From Methylobacter sp. (lineage in GTDB: Bacteria > Pseudomonadota > Gammaproteobacteria > Methylococcales > Methylomonadaceae), in contig JAUYMY010000007.1 in the NCBI GenBank assembly GCA_030699385.1, positions 30,597-94,596 on the forward strand: a DNA stretch of 64,000 nt. The letters run 5' to 3'. Below are positions 38,590-48,642 of the stretch, piece after piece. Made by a program: the position numbers and the translations under genes. The notes beneath the pieces were generated by a model. The model was not told the DNA's origin. It worked only from the letters and a program-made list of their open reading frames with translations, and ran no database searches. Numbering within the stretch: position 1 is the first letter of the stretch; each line of letters begins with the position of its first letter.

Positions 38590-40539
38590 ATGATCAAAAA
38601 CAAAACGTCTATACGTAATAAAATATTTTTTGTCTTACTGACATTATCACTATTCTCCAGTCTTTTTGTTGGCGGGATAGCGCTCTATTCAATGAAAGAA
38701 ATTGAACAGTCTGCTATAGATATTATGATTGATAAAAATCAAAATATGTTGCAGGTCATAGCTCATAAACAAAGCGCAATTACTCATGAAATCCTCAGCC
38801 GAACTGAACAATCTATTACTATTATTGCGGAAAGTCTTATCTGGGAAAAAGGAAAAAATAACGATGTAATCTTTCGTTCTCTTGAGTCACTAAAGAACCA
38901 TGATCCCTATATTTATAATACCTATATAGCGACTACGGATGGAAAATTCACCAGCTTTTCCAAAGATAAAGCCGATAATCTGGATAAAAATTTCAATCCA
39001 CTTGAAAGGTCGTGGTACCAAAAGGCTATTAACTCAAAATCACTAGTCTGGAGTGATGTTTATCCTGATGCTTCAATATCAGGGAAACTGATGATCACCT
39101 GTTCAAAAGTAATTTACGACACTCAAGGAGAAATTGCCGGGGTAATCGGATTTGATCTGACAACTGAAGAAGTCAGTAATAATATTATCAATACTGAAAT
39201 CGGCGACATGGGGTATGCCTTTCTTATCGATAGTTATGGCAATATTATCGCCAGACCAGAAATCAATAGCAGCAATTCACAATGGGATGAGATTTTTACC
39301 ATTCCTATTGGGGGTAATCTTCATCAAGTTAAGAACAGCGAATTCCAAGCTATTCTCAACGAAATGATTGGCAGCAAGGTCGGATTTCTGGAGTGGGAAC
39401 GAAAAATGGAAGGTAATAAATTTATTGCTTTTAATACCTTCTCATCCATGAATTTAACTTTAGGCGTGGTTAGTTCAAGAGCGGCTATTGAAGATGCCGC
39501 AGAATCAGTATTTATAGAAAAAATAAAAGAAGTCAGTATTTATTTTATAGCTATTCTAATAGTTATTATGTTTTTAGCGATTATAATTGGAATCAATTCG
39601 TCTAAAATAATTTCACGTCCTATCGAAATACTAAATGATGGTGTAAGAAAGATAGGAGCAGGAAACCTTGATTATATTATTGAAATAAAAACAGGGAATG
39701 AGCTCGAACAGTTGGCAGGTGAATTTAATAAAATGTCGAACAATCTTCGACAGCACATGCGTGATCTGGAACTGACCACCAAGCAAAAGCAACAAATTGA
39801 GAGTGAGTTGAATATTGCCTCTCGAATTCAGCGTGACATGCTTCCCATGATATTTCCGGCGTTTCCAGACAATAAAGAATTGGATATTTACGCCTCTATG
39901 TTGGCCGCCAAACAAGTCGGTGGAGATTTTTATGACTTTTTCTTAATCAATCCGGATAAGCTTTGTTTTGTGATTGGTGATGTTTCGGGAAAAGGAATTC
40001 CTGCTTCGCTGTTCATGGTAATTTCTAAAACCCTGATTAAAAATGAAGCGATGAGTAATATTTCACCCGCTGAAGTGCTCTACAATGTTAATAATACGCT
40101 TAACAACGGGAATGAGGAAATGATGTTTGTCACAGTGCTGCTGTGCATGATGGAATTAAGTACCGGTAATATTGAGTTTGCCAACGCGGGACACAATCCT
40201 CCGCTACTGATGAAGAATAATAATCAGGATGTTGATTATCTTCATCTTAATAAGTCAAAAATATTAGGCGTATTTCCAGATGCCCCTTATACCAACCAGA
40301 ATATCACGCTCAACCCTCAAGATACTCTAGTTCTTTATACTGATGGCGTTACTGAGGCTATGGACCCTGATAATAATCAATTTACAGAAAATAAACTACA
40401 TGAAACACTTCTGAATTTGCAAGGATTTTCAGTTGAAAAAATTGAAGAAGGGATTCAACATGCGGTCAAGGGTTTCGTAAAGGATGCTGAACAGTCTGAT
40501 GATATTACTCTATTGATTGTTCAATACTATGGAAAATAA
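38590..40539 (+). CDS. Membrane SpoIIE-type PP2C phosphatase with dCache sensor and HAMP domains (RsbU-like)
   Basis: Two TMs, extracellular Cache-like region (LERSWYQKAINSKSLVWSDVYPDASISGKLMITCSKVI), HAMP, AAKQVGGDFYDFF, IGDVSGKGIPASLFM, DTLVLYTDGVTEA, QSDDITLLIVQ. Confidence 0.93.
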   Translation: MIKNKTSIRNKIFFVLLTLSLFSSLFVGGIALYSMKEIEQSAIDIMIDKNQNMLQVIAHKQSAITHEILSRTEQSITIIAESLIWEKGKNNDVIFRSLESLKNHDPYIYNTYIATTDGKFTSFSKDKADNLDKNFNPLERSWYQKAINSKSLVWSDVYPDASISGKLMITCSKVIYDTQGEIAGVIGFDLTTEEVSNNIINTEIGDMGYAFLIDSYGNIIARPEINSSNSQWDEIFTIPIGGNLHQVKNSEFQAILNEMIGSKVGFLEWERKMEGNKFIAFNTFSSMNLTLGVVSSRAAIEDAAESVFIEKIKEVSIYFIAILIVIMFLAIIIGINSSKIISRPIEILNDGVRKIGAGNLDYIIEIKTGNELEQLAGEFNKMSNNLRQHMRDLELTTKQKQQIESELNIASRIQRDMLPMIFPAFPDNKELDIYASMLAAKQVGGDFYDFFLINPDKLCFVIGDVSGKGIPASLFMVISKTLIKNEAMSNISPAEVLYNVNNTLNNGNEEMMFVTVLLCMMELSTGNIEFANAGHNPPLLMKNNNQDVDYLHLNKSKILGVFPDAPYTNQNITLNPQDTLVLYTDGVTEAMDPDNNQFTENKLHETLLNLQGFSVEKIEEGIQHAVKGFVKDAEQSDDITLLIVQYYGK

Positions 40540-40694
40540 ATTATCAGAAAAGTCGAAATTAGATTAATTTATATCTATTTAAATAACCTAAAAAATATTT
40601 TTTCATTAATCTTCCGAACTGACTGTAAAAATGGGCGAACCATGAGTCTAAGCTTGGATATTAATTCCAATCATTTTATTCAAGAGGATTAAAA

Positions 40695-41120
40695 ATGCCA
40701 GAGATCACACTTCAGGCAGAAAAAGATAATTTTGGTATATTGATGAATTTTGTCGATGATTTTGCAAAAAAAATGGGATTTATTTCATCGTCACTCTATC
40801 GAATCAATCTTGCCGCAGAAGAACTTATTATTAATGTCATTAATCATGCCTATCCTCAGGGAAAGGGACATATTACTTTAGTTTGTGAAGAAGTTACTGT
40901 GCCGCAAAGGGGTATTAAATTACAAATTAGCGATAATGGTACACCTTTTGATCCTCTTGCCAAGGTCGATCCAGATATTAATCAAGCTATAGAAGACCGA
41001 CCCATTGGCGGCTTGGGTATTCACTTAGTCAAAAAAACCGCCAACGAAATTTTTTACCGAAGAGAGAATGATACTAATATCTTAACAATCGTTTTTTATC
41101 TTGATTGCAAACAAGATTAG
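40695..41120 (+). CDS. HATPase_c anti-sigma serine kinase (RsbW-like)
   Basis: AAEELIINVINHAYP (N box), ISDNGTPFDPLA, GGLGIHLVKKTANE. Confidence 0.9.
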   Translation: MPEITLQAEKDNFGILMNFVDDFAKKMGFISSSLYRINLAAEELIINVINHAYPQGKGHITLVCEEVTVPQRGIKLQISDNGTPFDPLAKVDPDINQAIEDRPIGGLGIHLVKKTANEIFYRRENDTNILTIVFYLDCKQD

Positions 41121-41305
41121 CAGTTTCTCATTTATTGACAGGTGAAATATTATCACCACGGAGCGCGCGAAGTTTTATTCTTCGTGCCCTTCATGGTTTA
41201 GTTGGTTTGTTTGGGATAATAACTGTCAAGCTAAAAAACTTGTATATTGGGTTGTATTGTCAAATACCCCACATATTTATTGATTAACCGTCCTGATTAT
41301 GCATT

Positions 41306-42190
41306 ATGCAATTAAAACGATATTTTATTATTTTTTCTTTGCTACTCCCAACATCTCACTTAGCATTTGCCGATGGGCATTATCCTGATGGTGCTGAGGG
41401 TATTAAGGGAGCTACACTACCGCCCCCCGGAGTTTATACTAAGTGGTACAACATGTATTACACATCGGATACGGTTAAAGATCAAAATGGCGATAACAGT
41501 AATGTAAGTCAAAATCTTGATACTTTTGCTACGGTTCCCCGTTTTATATGGATCAGTAATCAAAAAATTATGGGTGGAGACTACGGTATTAATGTTGCCG
41601 TTCCGTTTGTCAATGTACATTTGAAAACTCAAGATATAAACCAATCTAAATTTAATCTTAGCGACATTCTATTAGAACAGGTATTAGGTTGGCATTTAGA
41701 TCAGTGGGATTTTTCGGCGGCGACAGGCGTATGGTTTCCTGTAGGGAATTTCAATCCATCCGAAGCCGTGAATATTGGCAAGGGTTTTTGGACAGGTATG
41801 TTCACAGCCGGAGCAACTCATTATTTCGATAAAGAAAAGACGTGGCACTTCTCGGCTCTTAGTCGTTATCAAACTAATAGTAGAAAAAGTGGCATTGATA
41901 TTCGTCCTGGAGGCGACTTTCTTGTTGAATGGGGATTAGGCAAGACACTAGCGCAAAACTGGAATATAGGTATTTCCTCGTACACTCACTGGCAAGTCAC
42001 AAGCGATACGGGTTCGGCTGTAAATTATGATGCTAGCGCTCATGCGAGTTACTATGCAATTGGCCCGGAAATTAGTTATTTTTACCAACCGGCACAGACA
42101 TCATTTGAGTTTCGCTACCAAAAAGAGTTTGCGGCTGTTAATTATACTGAAGGTCATAAACTAACTTTTTCGTTTGTCGTTATTTTTTAA
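41306..42190 (+). CDS. Outer membrane beta-barrel, MetA-pathway-of-phenol-degradation (PF13557)-like
   Basis: Signal peptide, DGAEGIKGATLPPPGVYTKWYNMYYTSD, terminal aromatic (F) strand ...LTFSFVVIF. Confidence 0.75.
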   Translation: MQLKRYFIIFSLLLPTSHLAFADGHYPDGAEGIKGATLPPPGVYTKWYNMYYTSDTVKDQNGDNSNVSQNLDTFATVPRFIWISNQKIMGGDYGINVAVPFVNVHLKTQDINQSKFNLSDILLEQVLGWHLDQWDFSAATGVWFPVGNFNPSEAVNIGKGFWTGMFTAGATHYFDKEKTWHFSALSRYQTNSRKSGIDIRPGGDFLVEWGLGKTLAQNWNIGISSYTHWQVTSDTGSAVNYDASAHASYYAIGPEISYFYQPAQTSFEFRYQKEFAAVNYTEGHKLTFSFVVIF

Positions 42191-42219
42191 TTGTTTGAGT
42201 TCAAGACAATATCGTAATC

Positions 42220-43575
42220 ATGAACTCAGTATTAAGTACACAACGTAACATCATCACGGTTACTCAGCTTAACCGCGCTACCAGCCAGTTGCTGGCCGAG
42301 CATTTTTTCTCGGTTTTGGTTGAAGGCGAATTGTCTAATCTTGCTCAGCCGACTTCAGGGCATATTTACTTTACATTGAAGGACGCTAATGCTCAGGTGC
42401 GTTGTGCGATGTTTCGTACTCAGCAGCGCCGGTTGGGGTTCAAGCCGGAAAACGGCAAACAGGTTGTGGTCAAGGCGCAAGTCAGTTTGTATGAACCCCG
42501 TGGCGATTATCAGCTGATTGTCGAGCAGATTGAAGAAGCCGGCGATGGCGCATTACGGCGCGCTTTTGATGCGCTGAAGCTGAAACTGTCGGAACAGGGG
42601 CTGTTTGACGTCGCGCACAAACGAAGCCTGCCAGCGCTGCCAAACGCGATTGGTGTGATTACTTCGCCATCGGGCGCGGCTATCAGGGATATAGTGGCCG
42701 TGTTGCGACGGCGTTTTGCGGCCATACCGGTGATTATTTACCCGGTTGCGGTGCAGGGCGATAATGCTAAACATGAAATTGCCAAGGCGATAGCGACCGC
42801 CAATCGGCTTAAGCAATGCGATGTGATCATTCTCGGGCGTGGCGGCGGTTCGCTGGAAGACCTGTGGGCGTTCAATGAAGAGCTGGTTGCCAGGGCGATT
42901 TATGCCAGCGAAATTCCTATTATTTCAGCGGTCGGTCATGAAACAGATGTCACCATTGCCGATTTTGTCGCCGATTTGCGTGCGGCGACGCCATCGGCTG
43001 CCGCAGAATACGCGAGTCCCGATCAGCAGCACTGGCTGTCGCGGTTTCAATCTCTGGAATCGCGGCTGCAACAGCACTTACAACGCAAGTTGAACCAAAA
43101 ACAGCAGACGCTTGATTGGCTGGGTCAGCGTTTGCAACAGCAACATCCCGGACAAAGGCTGGCAAGAAACAGGCGTCGTAGCGATGAGCTTGAAGCTCGG
43201 CTTAAGCAGGCCATGCGCGGAAAGCTTCGCCGGAATGCCAGTGTTATTGAAGCCAAGTCAGCCAAATTATGGCGATACAATCCGGCGTTGACGATTAGCA
43301 GCCATCAACAACGGCAAGACTATTTGCGGCAGCGCCTGATTGCGGCGACCGCGCATAAGCTGGAGCAGCTTAAGCAGCGCTTGTTAAATGCCAGCCAAAC
43401 CTTGCACGCGGTCAGTCCTTTGGCTACGCTAAACCGGGGCTATGCCTTGGTCATTAAGCCGGATTCGGGCGCGGTTATCCGTTCCAGCGAACAGCTTAAG
43501 CCCGGCGATACGGTGCAAACCCGTCTTGGGCATGGCAGTTTTACCAGCGAAATCAAAACTATTAGTCGGGATTAA
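42220..43575 (+). CDS. xseA: Exodeoxyribonuclease VII large subunit
   Basis: TVTQLNRATSQLLAEHF...VEGELSNLAQPTSGHIYFTLKD, IGVITSPSGAAIRDI, LGRGGGSLEDLWAFNEE, SAVGHETDVTIADFVADLRAATPSAAAE. Confidence 0.97.
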   Translation: MNSVLSTQRNIITVTQLNRATSQLLAEHFFSVLVEGELSNLAQPTSGHIYFTLKDANAQVRCAMFRTQQRRLGFKPENGKQVVVKAQVSLYEPRGDYQLIVEQIEEAGDGALRRAFDALKLKLSEQGLFDVAHKRSLPALPNAIGVITSPSGAAIRDIVAVLRRRFAAIPVIIYPVAVQGDNAKHEIAKAIATANRLKQCDVIILGRGGGSLEDLWAFNEELVARAIYASEIPIISAVGHETDVTIADFVADLRAATPSAAAEYASPDQQHWLSRFQSLESRLQQHLQRKLNQKQQTLDWLGQRLQQQHPGQRLARNRRRSDELEARLKQAMRGKLRRNASVIEAKSAKLWRYNPALTISSHQQRQDYLRQRLIAATAHKLEQLKQRLLNASQTLHAVSPLATLNRGYALVIKPDSGAVIRSSEQLKPGDTVQTRLGHGSFTSEIKTISRD

Positions 43576-44095
43576 CGGCGTTATTGACTAAAGGCCATTG
43601 TGCTATCACCTGATAGCGAACGCCCTCGGCTTCGCTACAGGATTCAACCAGACAAAATGATTCGGCGCGCCAAATCAGCGGCTCAATCTTCGCTTCCGGT
43701 AAATAGTCGGCGTGTCGAGCCAGGGTAATGTGCGGGGTATAAGGCCGGGTATCGGTGCGCAGACCGCAATTTGCTGCCGCTTTTTCCAGTGCGCTGGTTA
43801 ATATCAGCGCTTCATTCGGTGCCGGTTGTCGGCAGGTCAGGCATAAAATACGCGGTTTTTGCCAATAACTTAAGCGGTCGAAGGTCAATGTAAAAGGCGG
43901 CGCAGTCATCCCGGCAACCGCTTGTTTAATCGTCTCGGCGTCGGCGGCACCCAAAAACACCAGTGTCAGATGGAGATTGTGCGGCGACACCCAGGTGCAG
44001 TCTTTTGCGGCGATGGTTTGGCTTAAAGCCGCCAGCGTTTGCCGGGTTTTAGTGTCGGGCCATAAGGCAAAAAACAAGCGCGAAGTGTTGCTCAT
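43562..44095 (-). CDS. thpR: RNA 2',3'-cyclic phosphodiesterase
   Basis: 2H motifs NLHLTLVFLGA and YTPHITLARHA. Confidence 0.93.
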   Translation of the reverse strand: MSNTSRLFFALWPDTKTRQTLAALSQTIAAKDCTWVSPHNLHLTLVFLGAADAETIKQAVAGMTAPPFTLTFDRLSYWQKPRILCLTCRQPAPNEALILTSALEKAAANCGLRTDTRPYTPHITLARHADYLPEAKIEPLIWRAESFCLVESCSEAEGVRYQVIAQWPLVNNAVNPD

Positions 44096-44100
44096 TGTGG

Positions 44101-45012
44101 TTAGGGGGTAGGCGGCTGATTAGCAATGCCATGCGGTACGTGCGCGGCGGCGACGTGTTGAGCGGCGGATTCGCAATGGCCTTTTTGGTCGTCAAAGAAA
44201 ATGTCGGCGCCGAATGCCTTTAAAAACGCGCCTTTGGCGATGCCGCCCAAAAACAGCGCTTCATCGATACGAATATCCCAGGCTCTTAATGTCCTGACCA
44301 CGCGCTCATGGGCGGGCGCGGCGCGGGCGGTGACTAGAGCGGTTCTTATCGGGGACGACTGCGGGTCAAATTGTGATTGGATATGGTTTAGTGCGCTTAA
44401 AAAATCCTTGAACGGTCCACCGGGTAAGGGTTTTTTGGCTTCGTTACGTTCGTTTTCGGTGAACACCTCCAGGCCACGCTGTTGATAAATCCGTTCCGAT
44501 TCATCGGAAAACAACACGGAATCACCATCGAAAGCGATGCGCAACTGATCGGAATGATGAATCATCGACGGGCCGCAAAGAATGGTGGCGGCGGCAAATC
44601 CGGCCGTCAGCGCCTTGGCGACGTCATCAGCATTGGCCGATAAAAACAAATGCGCACCGAAGGCCGAGATATAACCGTAAGGCGAGGCGCCGCTGGTGAA
44701 TGCGGCGCGAATAATATTCAACTGATAATGGGCAATGGAATTGAAAATCCTCAGCCCTGTGTCGGCGCTATTTTGCGACAACAGGATGATTTCGACTAAA
44801 GGGTCATCGGGACAGCTGTCATTTAGGCTCAAAAACTTTTTAACCAGCGAAAAGCCATAGCCCGGCTCTAAAACTTCATCTTCATGTTCTATCTGATAAC
44901 GGCAAAAAGCGTCTTTGCCTTGGGTTTCAAAGATTGCATGGGATTCATCCAGGTTAAACAAAGCCCTGGATGACACCGCGACGACCAATTTTTTCTCTCT
45001 CATAACTGTCAT
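44101..45012 (-). CDS. 5'-nucleotidase (cytosolic 5'-nucleotidase-like, PF06189 type)
   Basis: VVAVSSRALFNLDESHAIFE, YQIEHEDEVLEPGYGF, IAFDGDSVLFSDESERIYQ, FLGGIAKGAFLKAFGADIFFDDQ. Confidence 0.88.
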   Translation of the reverse strand: MTVMREKKLVVAVSSRALFNLDESHAIFETQGKDAFCRYQIEHEDEVLEPGYGFSLVKKFLSLNDSCPDDPLVEIILLSQNSADTGLRIFNSIAHYQLNIIRAAFTSGASPYGYISAFGAHLFLSANADDVAKALTAGFAAATILCGPSMIHHSDQLRIAFDGDSVLFSDESERIYQQRGLEVFTENERNEAKKPLPGGPFKDFLSALNHIQSQFDPQSSPIRTALVTARAAPAHERVVRTLRAWDIRIDEALFLGGIAKGAFLKAFGADIFFDDQKGHCESAAQHVAAAHVPHGIANQPPTP

Positions 45013-48000
45013 TAATTATCGCTGACCCAAACTGAATCCAAATTAAGTACGCGTCTTATCTTGTCTTTGCTGGCATTGGCTTCTTTTTTACTGGCAAAAC
45101 CGCCGACGCGTAGCCGATACATGGTGCCGCCATCGCCTTGAATGGGAATGACGTCGGCATAAACGCCTTGCCGTGCAAATTCAGCCGCTTTGCTTTGGGC
45201 GAACCATTCTTGTTTAAAAGCAACCAGATTCACCCCCCAATTTCCGCCGGCACTCGGTTTGCTGAGCTCTCTGTCGGCTGTTTTGGCGCTAATCACAGGC
45301 TTAGGTTTAACCACCTCGGCTTTGATTTTTACTTTGGCGGCAACTTCAACTTTAGGCGCTTCTTTAGCGGCGATGGGTGGCGGTTCTGGCACCACCGTCT
45401 TTGGGCTGGCTATGGGTTCAATGACAGCTTCGGTTTTAACCGGAGGCATCAGCGTGTTATGGCTTTCTTTTGCCGGTGTCGGTTGTATCTCTATTTTAGT
45501 GGGTTCTTTGGGTGATTCGACAATAGATAATTCCGACAAAGTCGCCTCATCCAAATCGCCTATCTTGCCCCGGAGTGTTTTGAGCGCGTTGCTGACCATC
45601 ACCTGTTTTTCGGCAATGCCAGGCACTTTGTTGTTTAAGGCGTCGGCCGGCAATTGCGGATTACCTTTTAGATCGTTGATAAAGTCGTAAATCTGTTGGT
45701 TTAATTGAACGACAGAATTCAGCATAGTGTTGATTGCTTCTTTGGAATTACCTTCAGCGCTGTTTTTTAGGCTCTGCTCAAGATTCGTAACCACACCGGT
45801 CAAGCTTGACACTTCAGTTTTTGCTTTATAAGTCATCACGCCCAAGCCAATGGCTGCGGTCAATGCAACCGCGCCGAATCCCAGCGCCACGTAACTGAAG
45901 ATTTTGGCTTTTTTGAGTTTCTTTTCGGTGACTTCCAGCTGCTTTTTGATTTCTTCCTGTTCAAATTCAAAGGGACTTAATCTTACATTGACAATGTTTT
46001 CCATTGCGACGGTGTCGGTCGCCGCCGTTTTATTTTCGCTTGATTCTTGTTGCGTCGGCGGCTCAGTTTCGGCTTTATCCAGAAAGCTTGTATCGCCAAA
46101 CGCATCGGCGAACTCATCTTCCGGAATGGGGCTGTCGTCATCCGTCCCCATTGTTTCGTTGTCTGCGGTAATGTCAAAATCGGGCAAAAGAAAATCATCT
46201 TGATTGTCTTTATCATCTTGTACTTGTTCGGCGCTGGCTAACGCTTCGGCTTCCAGCAGCTGCTTAGAGAAATCGTCACTGACTTCGTCTAATTTGAAAA
46301 AGTCATCAATTTCGCTTAAATCTACATCATCGCCCGATACTGCGTTATTGGTGTCTGTCGGTTCTATCGTATCGCCGTCATTAAAATCCGAGTCTGCAAA
46401 TAGGCTATTAAAGCTATCGTCATCATCTTGTAAGCTATCGGTTGGGTTTTGAGTTGCCAGCTCGGTCTCGTCGTCTTGAATTAAATCCGAGTCATCAAAG
46501 CCAGCGTCAAGGCCGGAAAAGTCATCGAGTTCATCATCAAGAGCGGTAGATTCTGTTGCTGGAGGCGTTAACTCTTCATCGCCTTGCAGCCAGTCTGCGT
46601 CATCGAAAGCTGTATCTGCTTCGTCGGGTGCCGTTACAGCCTTATCATCTTGCAGCCAGTTCGAGTCATCAACAGCCGCGTCTATTTCCTCAACTGGCGC
46701 CGCCGCCGCTTGGAGCCAACTTGTGTCATCAACGGCGGCGTCGAGTTGCTCAGCTGGCGCAGTTTTCGCCGCGATAGGTTGTTCAAAGTTGGCTACAGAT
46801 TCTTCGTCTTGCAGCCAGCTTGTGTCATCAACAGCCGTGTCCAGCTCCTCAGCTGGCGCCGTTTCTGCTGCAATAGGTTGTTCAAAGTTGGCTACAGCTT
46901 CTTCGTCTTGCAGCCAGCTTGTGTCATCAACAGCTGCGTCTGTTTCCTCATCTGGCGCCGTCTCAGCTGCGATAGGTTGTTCAAAGTCGCTTACCGCGTC
47001 CTCTTCTGGCAGCCAATTGTCATCAACAGTTGTGTCCAGCTCCTCAGCTGGCGCCGTTTCTGCCGCAATGGGTTCGTCAATTTCAGCAGCAGGCGTTAAT
47101 TCGGCTAGTGCTTCATCAATGGTTGTATCTAGTTCGTCAGTTGCCGCCGTCTCAGCTGTGATAGGTTGTTCAAAGTCGCTTACCGCGTCCTCTTCTTGTA
47201 GCCAGTCCGAGTCATCAACGGCGGCATCCGGTTCATTAAAATCACTAAAGTCAGAAAATTCGTCCAGCTCATCCTCTAGCTCCACAGGCTGTTCAATTTC
47301 GGCGGCAGGCGTTAATTCGGCTAGTGCTTCATCAATGGTTGTATCTAGTTCGTCAGCTGCCGCCGTTTCTGCTGCAATAGGTTGTTCAAAGTTGGCTATA
47401 GCTTCTTCGTCTTGCAGCCAGCTTGTGTCATCAACAGCCGCGTCCAACTCCTCAATTGGCACTGTTTCTGCCGCAGTGAGTTCGTCAATTTCAGCAGCAG
47501 GCGTTAATTCGGCCAGTGCTTCATCAATGGCTGCATCCAGCTCGTCAGCTGGCGCCGTTTCTACCGCAATAGGTTGTTCAAAGTCGGCTACAGCTTCTTC
47601 ATCTTGCAGCCATTCCGAGTCATCAACGGCGGCATCCGGCTCATTGAAATCGCTAAAGTCAGAAAATTCGTTTAGCTCATCTTCTGTCGTAATAGGCTGT
47701 TCGGGTTCGGCAGCAGCCATTAAATCGGCTACTGATTCAGGCTCTTCGCTATCAAATGCGGTAATAATATCCGGCTCATTAAAATCACTAAAGTCAGAAA
47801 ATTCGTCCAGCTCATCCTCTAGCTCGATAAGCTGTTCAAGTTCGGCAGCATCATTTTGTAACCAATTCGTCTCGCTCAAGGCTTCATCAGGGTCTAAATC
47901 GTCAGCGATGGCACCGGCTAACGCCGTATTAATATGGGCAAATAAACTTTCGGCGGGTAACTCGGATTGCTCAGCGTCCTCAGTTGGAGTCAGCTCAGGC

Positions 48001-48509
48001 GCATTAAAGTCACTAAAGTTTGAAAAATCATCCAACTCTTCAAGCAGATCATCTTCGTTCTCCTCCTCCTCGACTTGAGGTGTCCTATTATCTGAATCTA
48101 ACGCGGTATTCATCAGCAACCGGTCAAGGTCGTCTTCTTCATACGCGTTTTCATTTGTTTGTGCGCTAGAAAAAAGATTGTCAACGGGTGGTGTGTTTTG
48201 CGCCTCACCAACATCATCGTCAAAATTGTCAAAACTTAAAAAGTCATCCAATTCATCAGGATAGGTGTTTCTTTCAATAGCCGTGTCGGCTTGCATTGAC
48301 TGATCGTCCGCATCAAAGTCCGAATCAATCAGCAGTCTGTCAAGGTCATCATTTTCATCCTGAGACTCATTAGCAGGAAGAAAGGACGATTCTGCCTTAT
48401 CCAGCATGGCATCGAGATCAACATCGAGATTGTCGCGTTTTTCTTTCAATTTTTTATCCATTGAATCAGTCATATTGGGGAGCTCGGTCATGCGTTGTAA
48501 AATAACCAT
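45012..48509 (-). CDS. Large acidic-repeat membrane protein with C-terminal SPOR domain
   Basis: ~800 aa Asp/Glu-rich repeats, one TM (IFSYVALGFGAVALTAAIGLGVM), periplasmic linker, terminal SPOR-like 'WGVNLVAFKQEWFAQSKAAEFARQGVYADVIPIQGDGGTMYRLRVGGFASKKEA'. Confidence 0.88.
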   Translation of the reverse strand: MVILQRMTELPNMTDSMDKKLKEKRDNLDVDLDAMLDKAESSFLPANESQDENDDLDRLLIDSDFDADDQSMQADTAIERNTYPDELDDFLSFDNFDDDVGEAQNTPPVDNLFSSAQTNENAYEEDDLDRLLMNTALDSDNRTPQVEEEENEDDLLEELDDFSNFSDFNAPELTPTEDAEQSELPAESLFAHINTALAGAIADDLDPDEALSETNWLQNDAAELEQLIELEDELDEFSDFSDFNEPDIITAFDSEEPESVADLMAAAEPEQPITTEDELNEFSDFSDFNEPDAAVDDSEWLQDEEAVADFEQPIAVETAPADELDAAIDEALAELTPAAEIDELTAAETVPIEELDAAVDDTSWLQDEEAIANFEQPIAAETAAADELDTTIDEALAELTPAAEIEQPVELEDELDEFSDFSDFNEPDAAVDDSDWLQEEDAVSDFEQPITAETAATDELDTTIDEALAELTPAAEIDEPIAAETAPAEELDTTVDDNWLPEEDAVSDFEQPIAAETAPDEETDAAVDDTSWLQDEEAVANFEQPIAAETAPAEELDTAVDDTSWLQDEESVANFEQPIAAKTAPAEQLDAAVDDTSWLQAAAAPVEEIDAAVDDSNWLQDDKAVTAPDEADTAFDDADWLQGDEELTPPATESTALDDELDDFSGLDAGFDDSDLIQDDETELATQNPTDSLQDDDDSFNSLFADSDFNDGDTIEPTDTNNAVSGDDVDLSEIDDFFKLDEVSDDFSKQLLEAEALASAEQVQDDKDNQDDFLLPDFDITADNETMGTDDDSPIPEDEFADAFGDTSFLDKAETEPPTQQESSENKTAATDTVAMENIVNVRLSPFEFEQEEIKKQLEVTEKKLKKAKIFSYVALGFGAVALTAAIGLGVMTYKAKTEVSSLTGVVTNLEQSLKNSAEGNSKEAINTMLNSVVQLNQQIYDFINDLKGNPQLPADALNNKVPGIAEKQVMVSNALKTLRGKIGDLDEATLSELSIVESPKEPTKIEIQPTPAKESHNTLMPPVKTEAVIEPIASPKTVVPEPPPIAAKEAPKVEVAAKVKIKAEVVKPKPVISAKTADRELSKPSAGGNWGVNLVAFKQEWFAQSKAAEFARQGVYADVIPIQGDGGTMYRLRVGGFASKKEANASKDKIRRVLNLDSVWVSDN
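46600..47860 (-). repeat. Intragenic tandem/degenerate repeats encoding acidic modules
   Basis: Recurrent DNA encoding 'DDTSWLQDEEAVANFEQPIAAETAPAEELD' and 'ELDEFSDFSDFNEPD'. Confidence 0.85.
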
Positions 48510-48642
48510 CCAACGTAGATGGCTATATTTTGGTGTTTTTTGGCGGAAAAATAATTTTTATTTTAATACCAAATAAACTTAATGTTCATAAAGAATCACC
48601 GATTTGATGCTAAACTCCCAAAAAAAACTTTTAAGAAAAATA

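Noticed and set aside
46600-47860. Possible CRISPR-like regular repeats
   Set aside because: The repeats are in-frame coding modules of one protein, degenerate and of variable spacing; no repeat-spacer structure or cas genes anywhere in the window.
46723-48078. 451-aa Ser/Ala-rich ORF on the + strand
   Set aside because: Shadow ORF antisense to the acidic repeats of the SPOR protein; its low-complexity Ser runs are the reverse complement of Asp/Glu codons.
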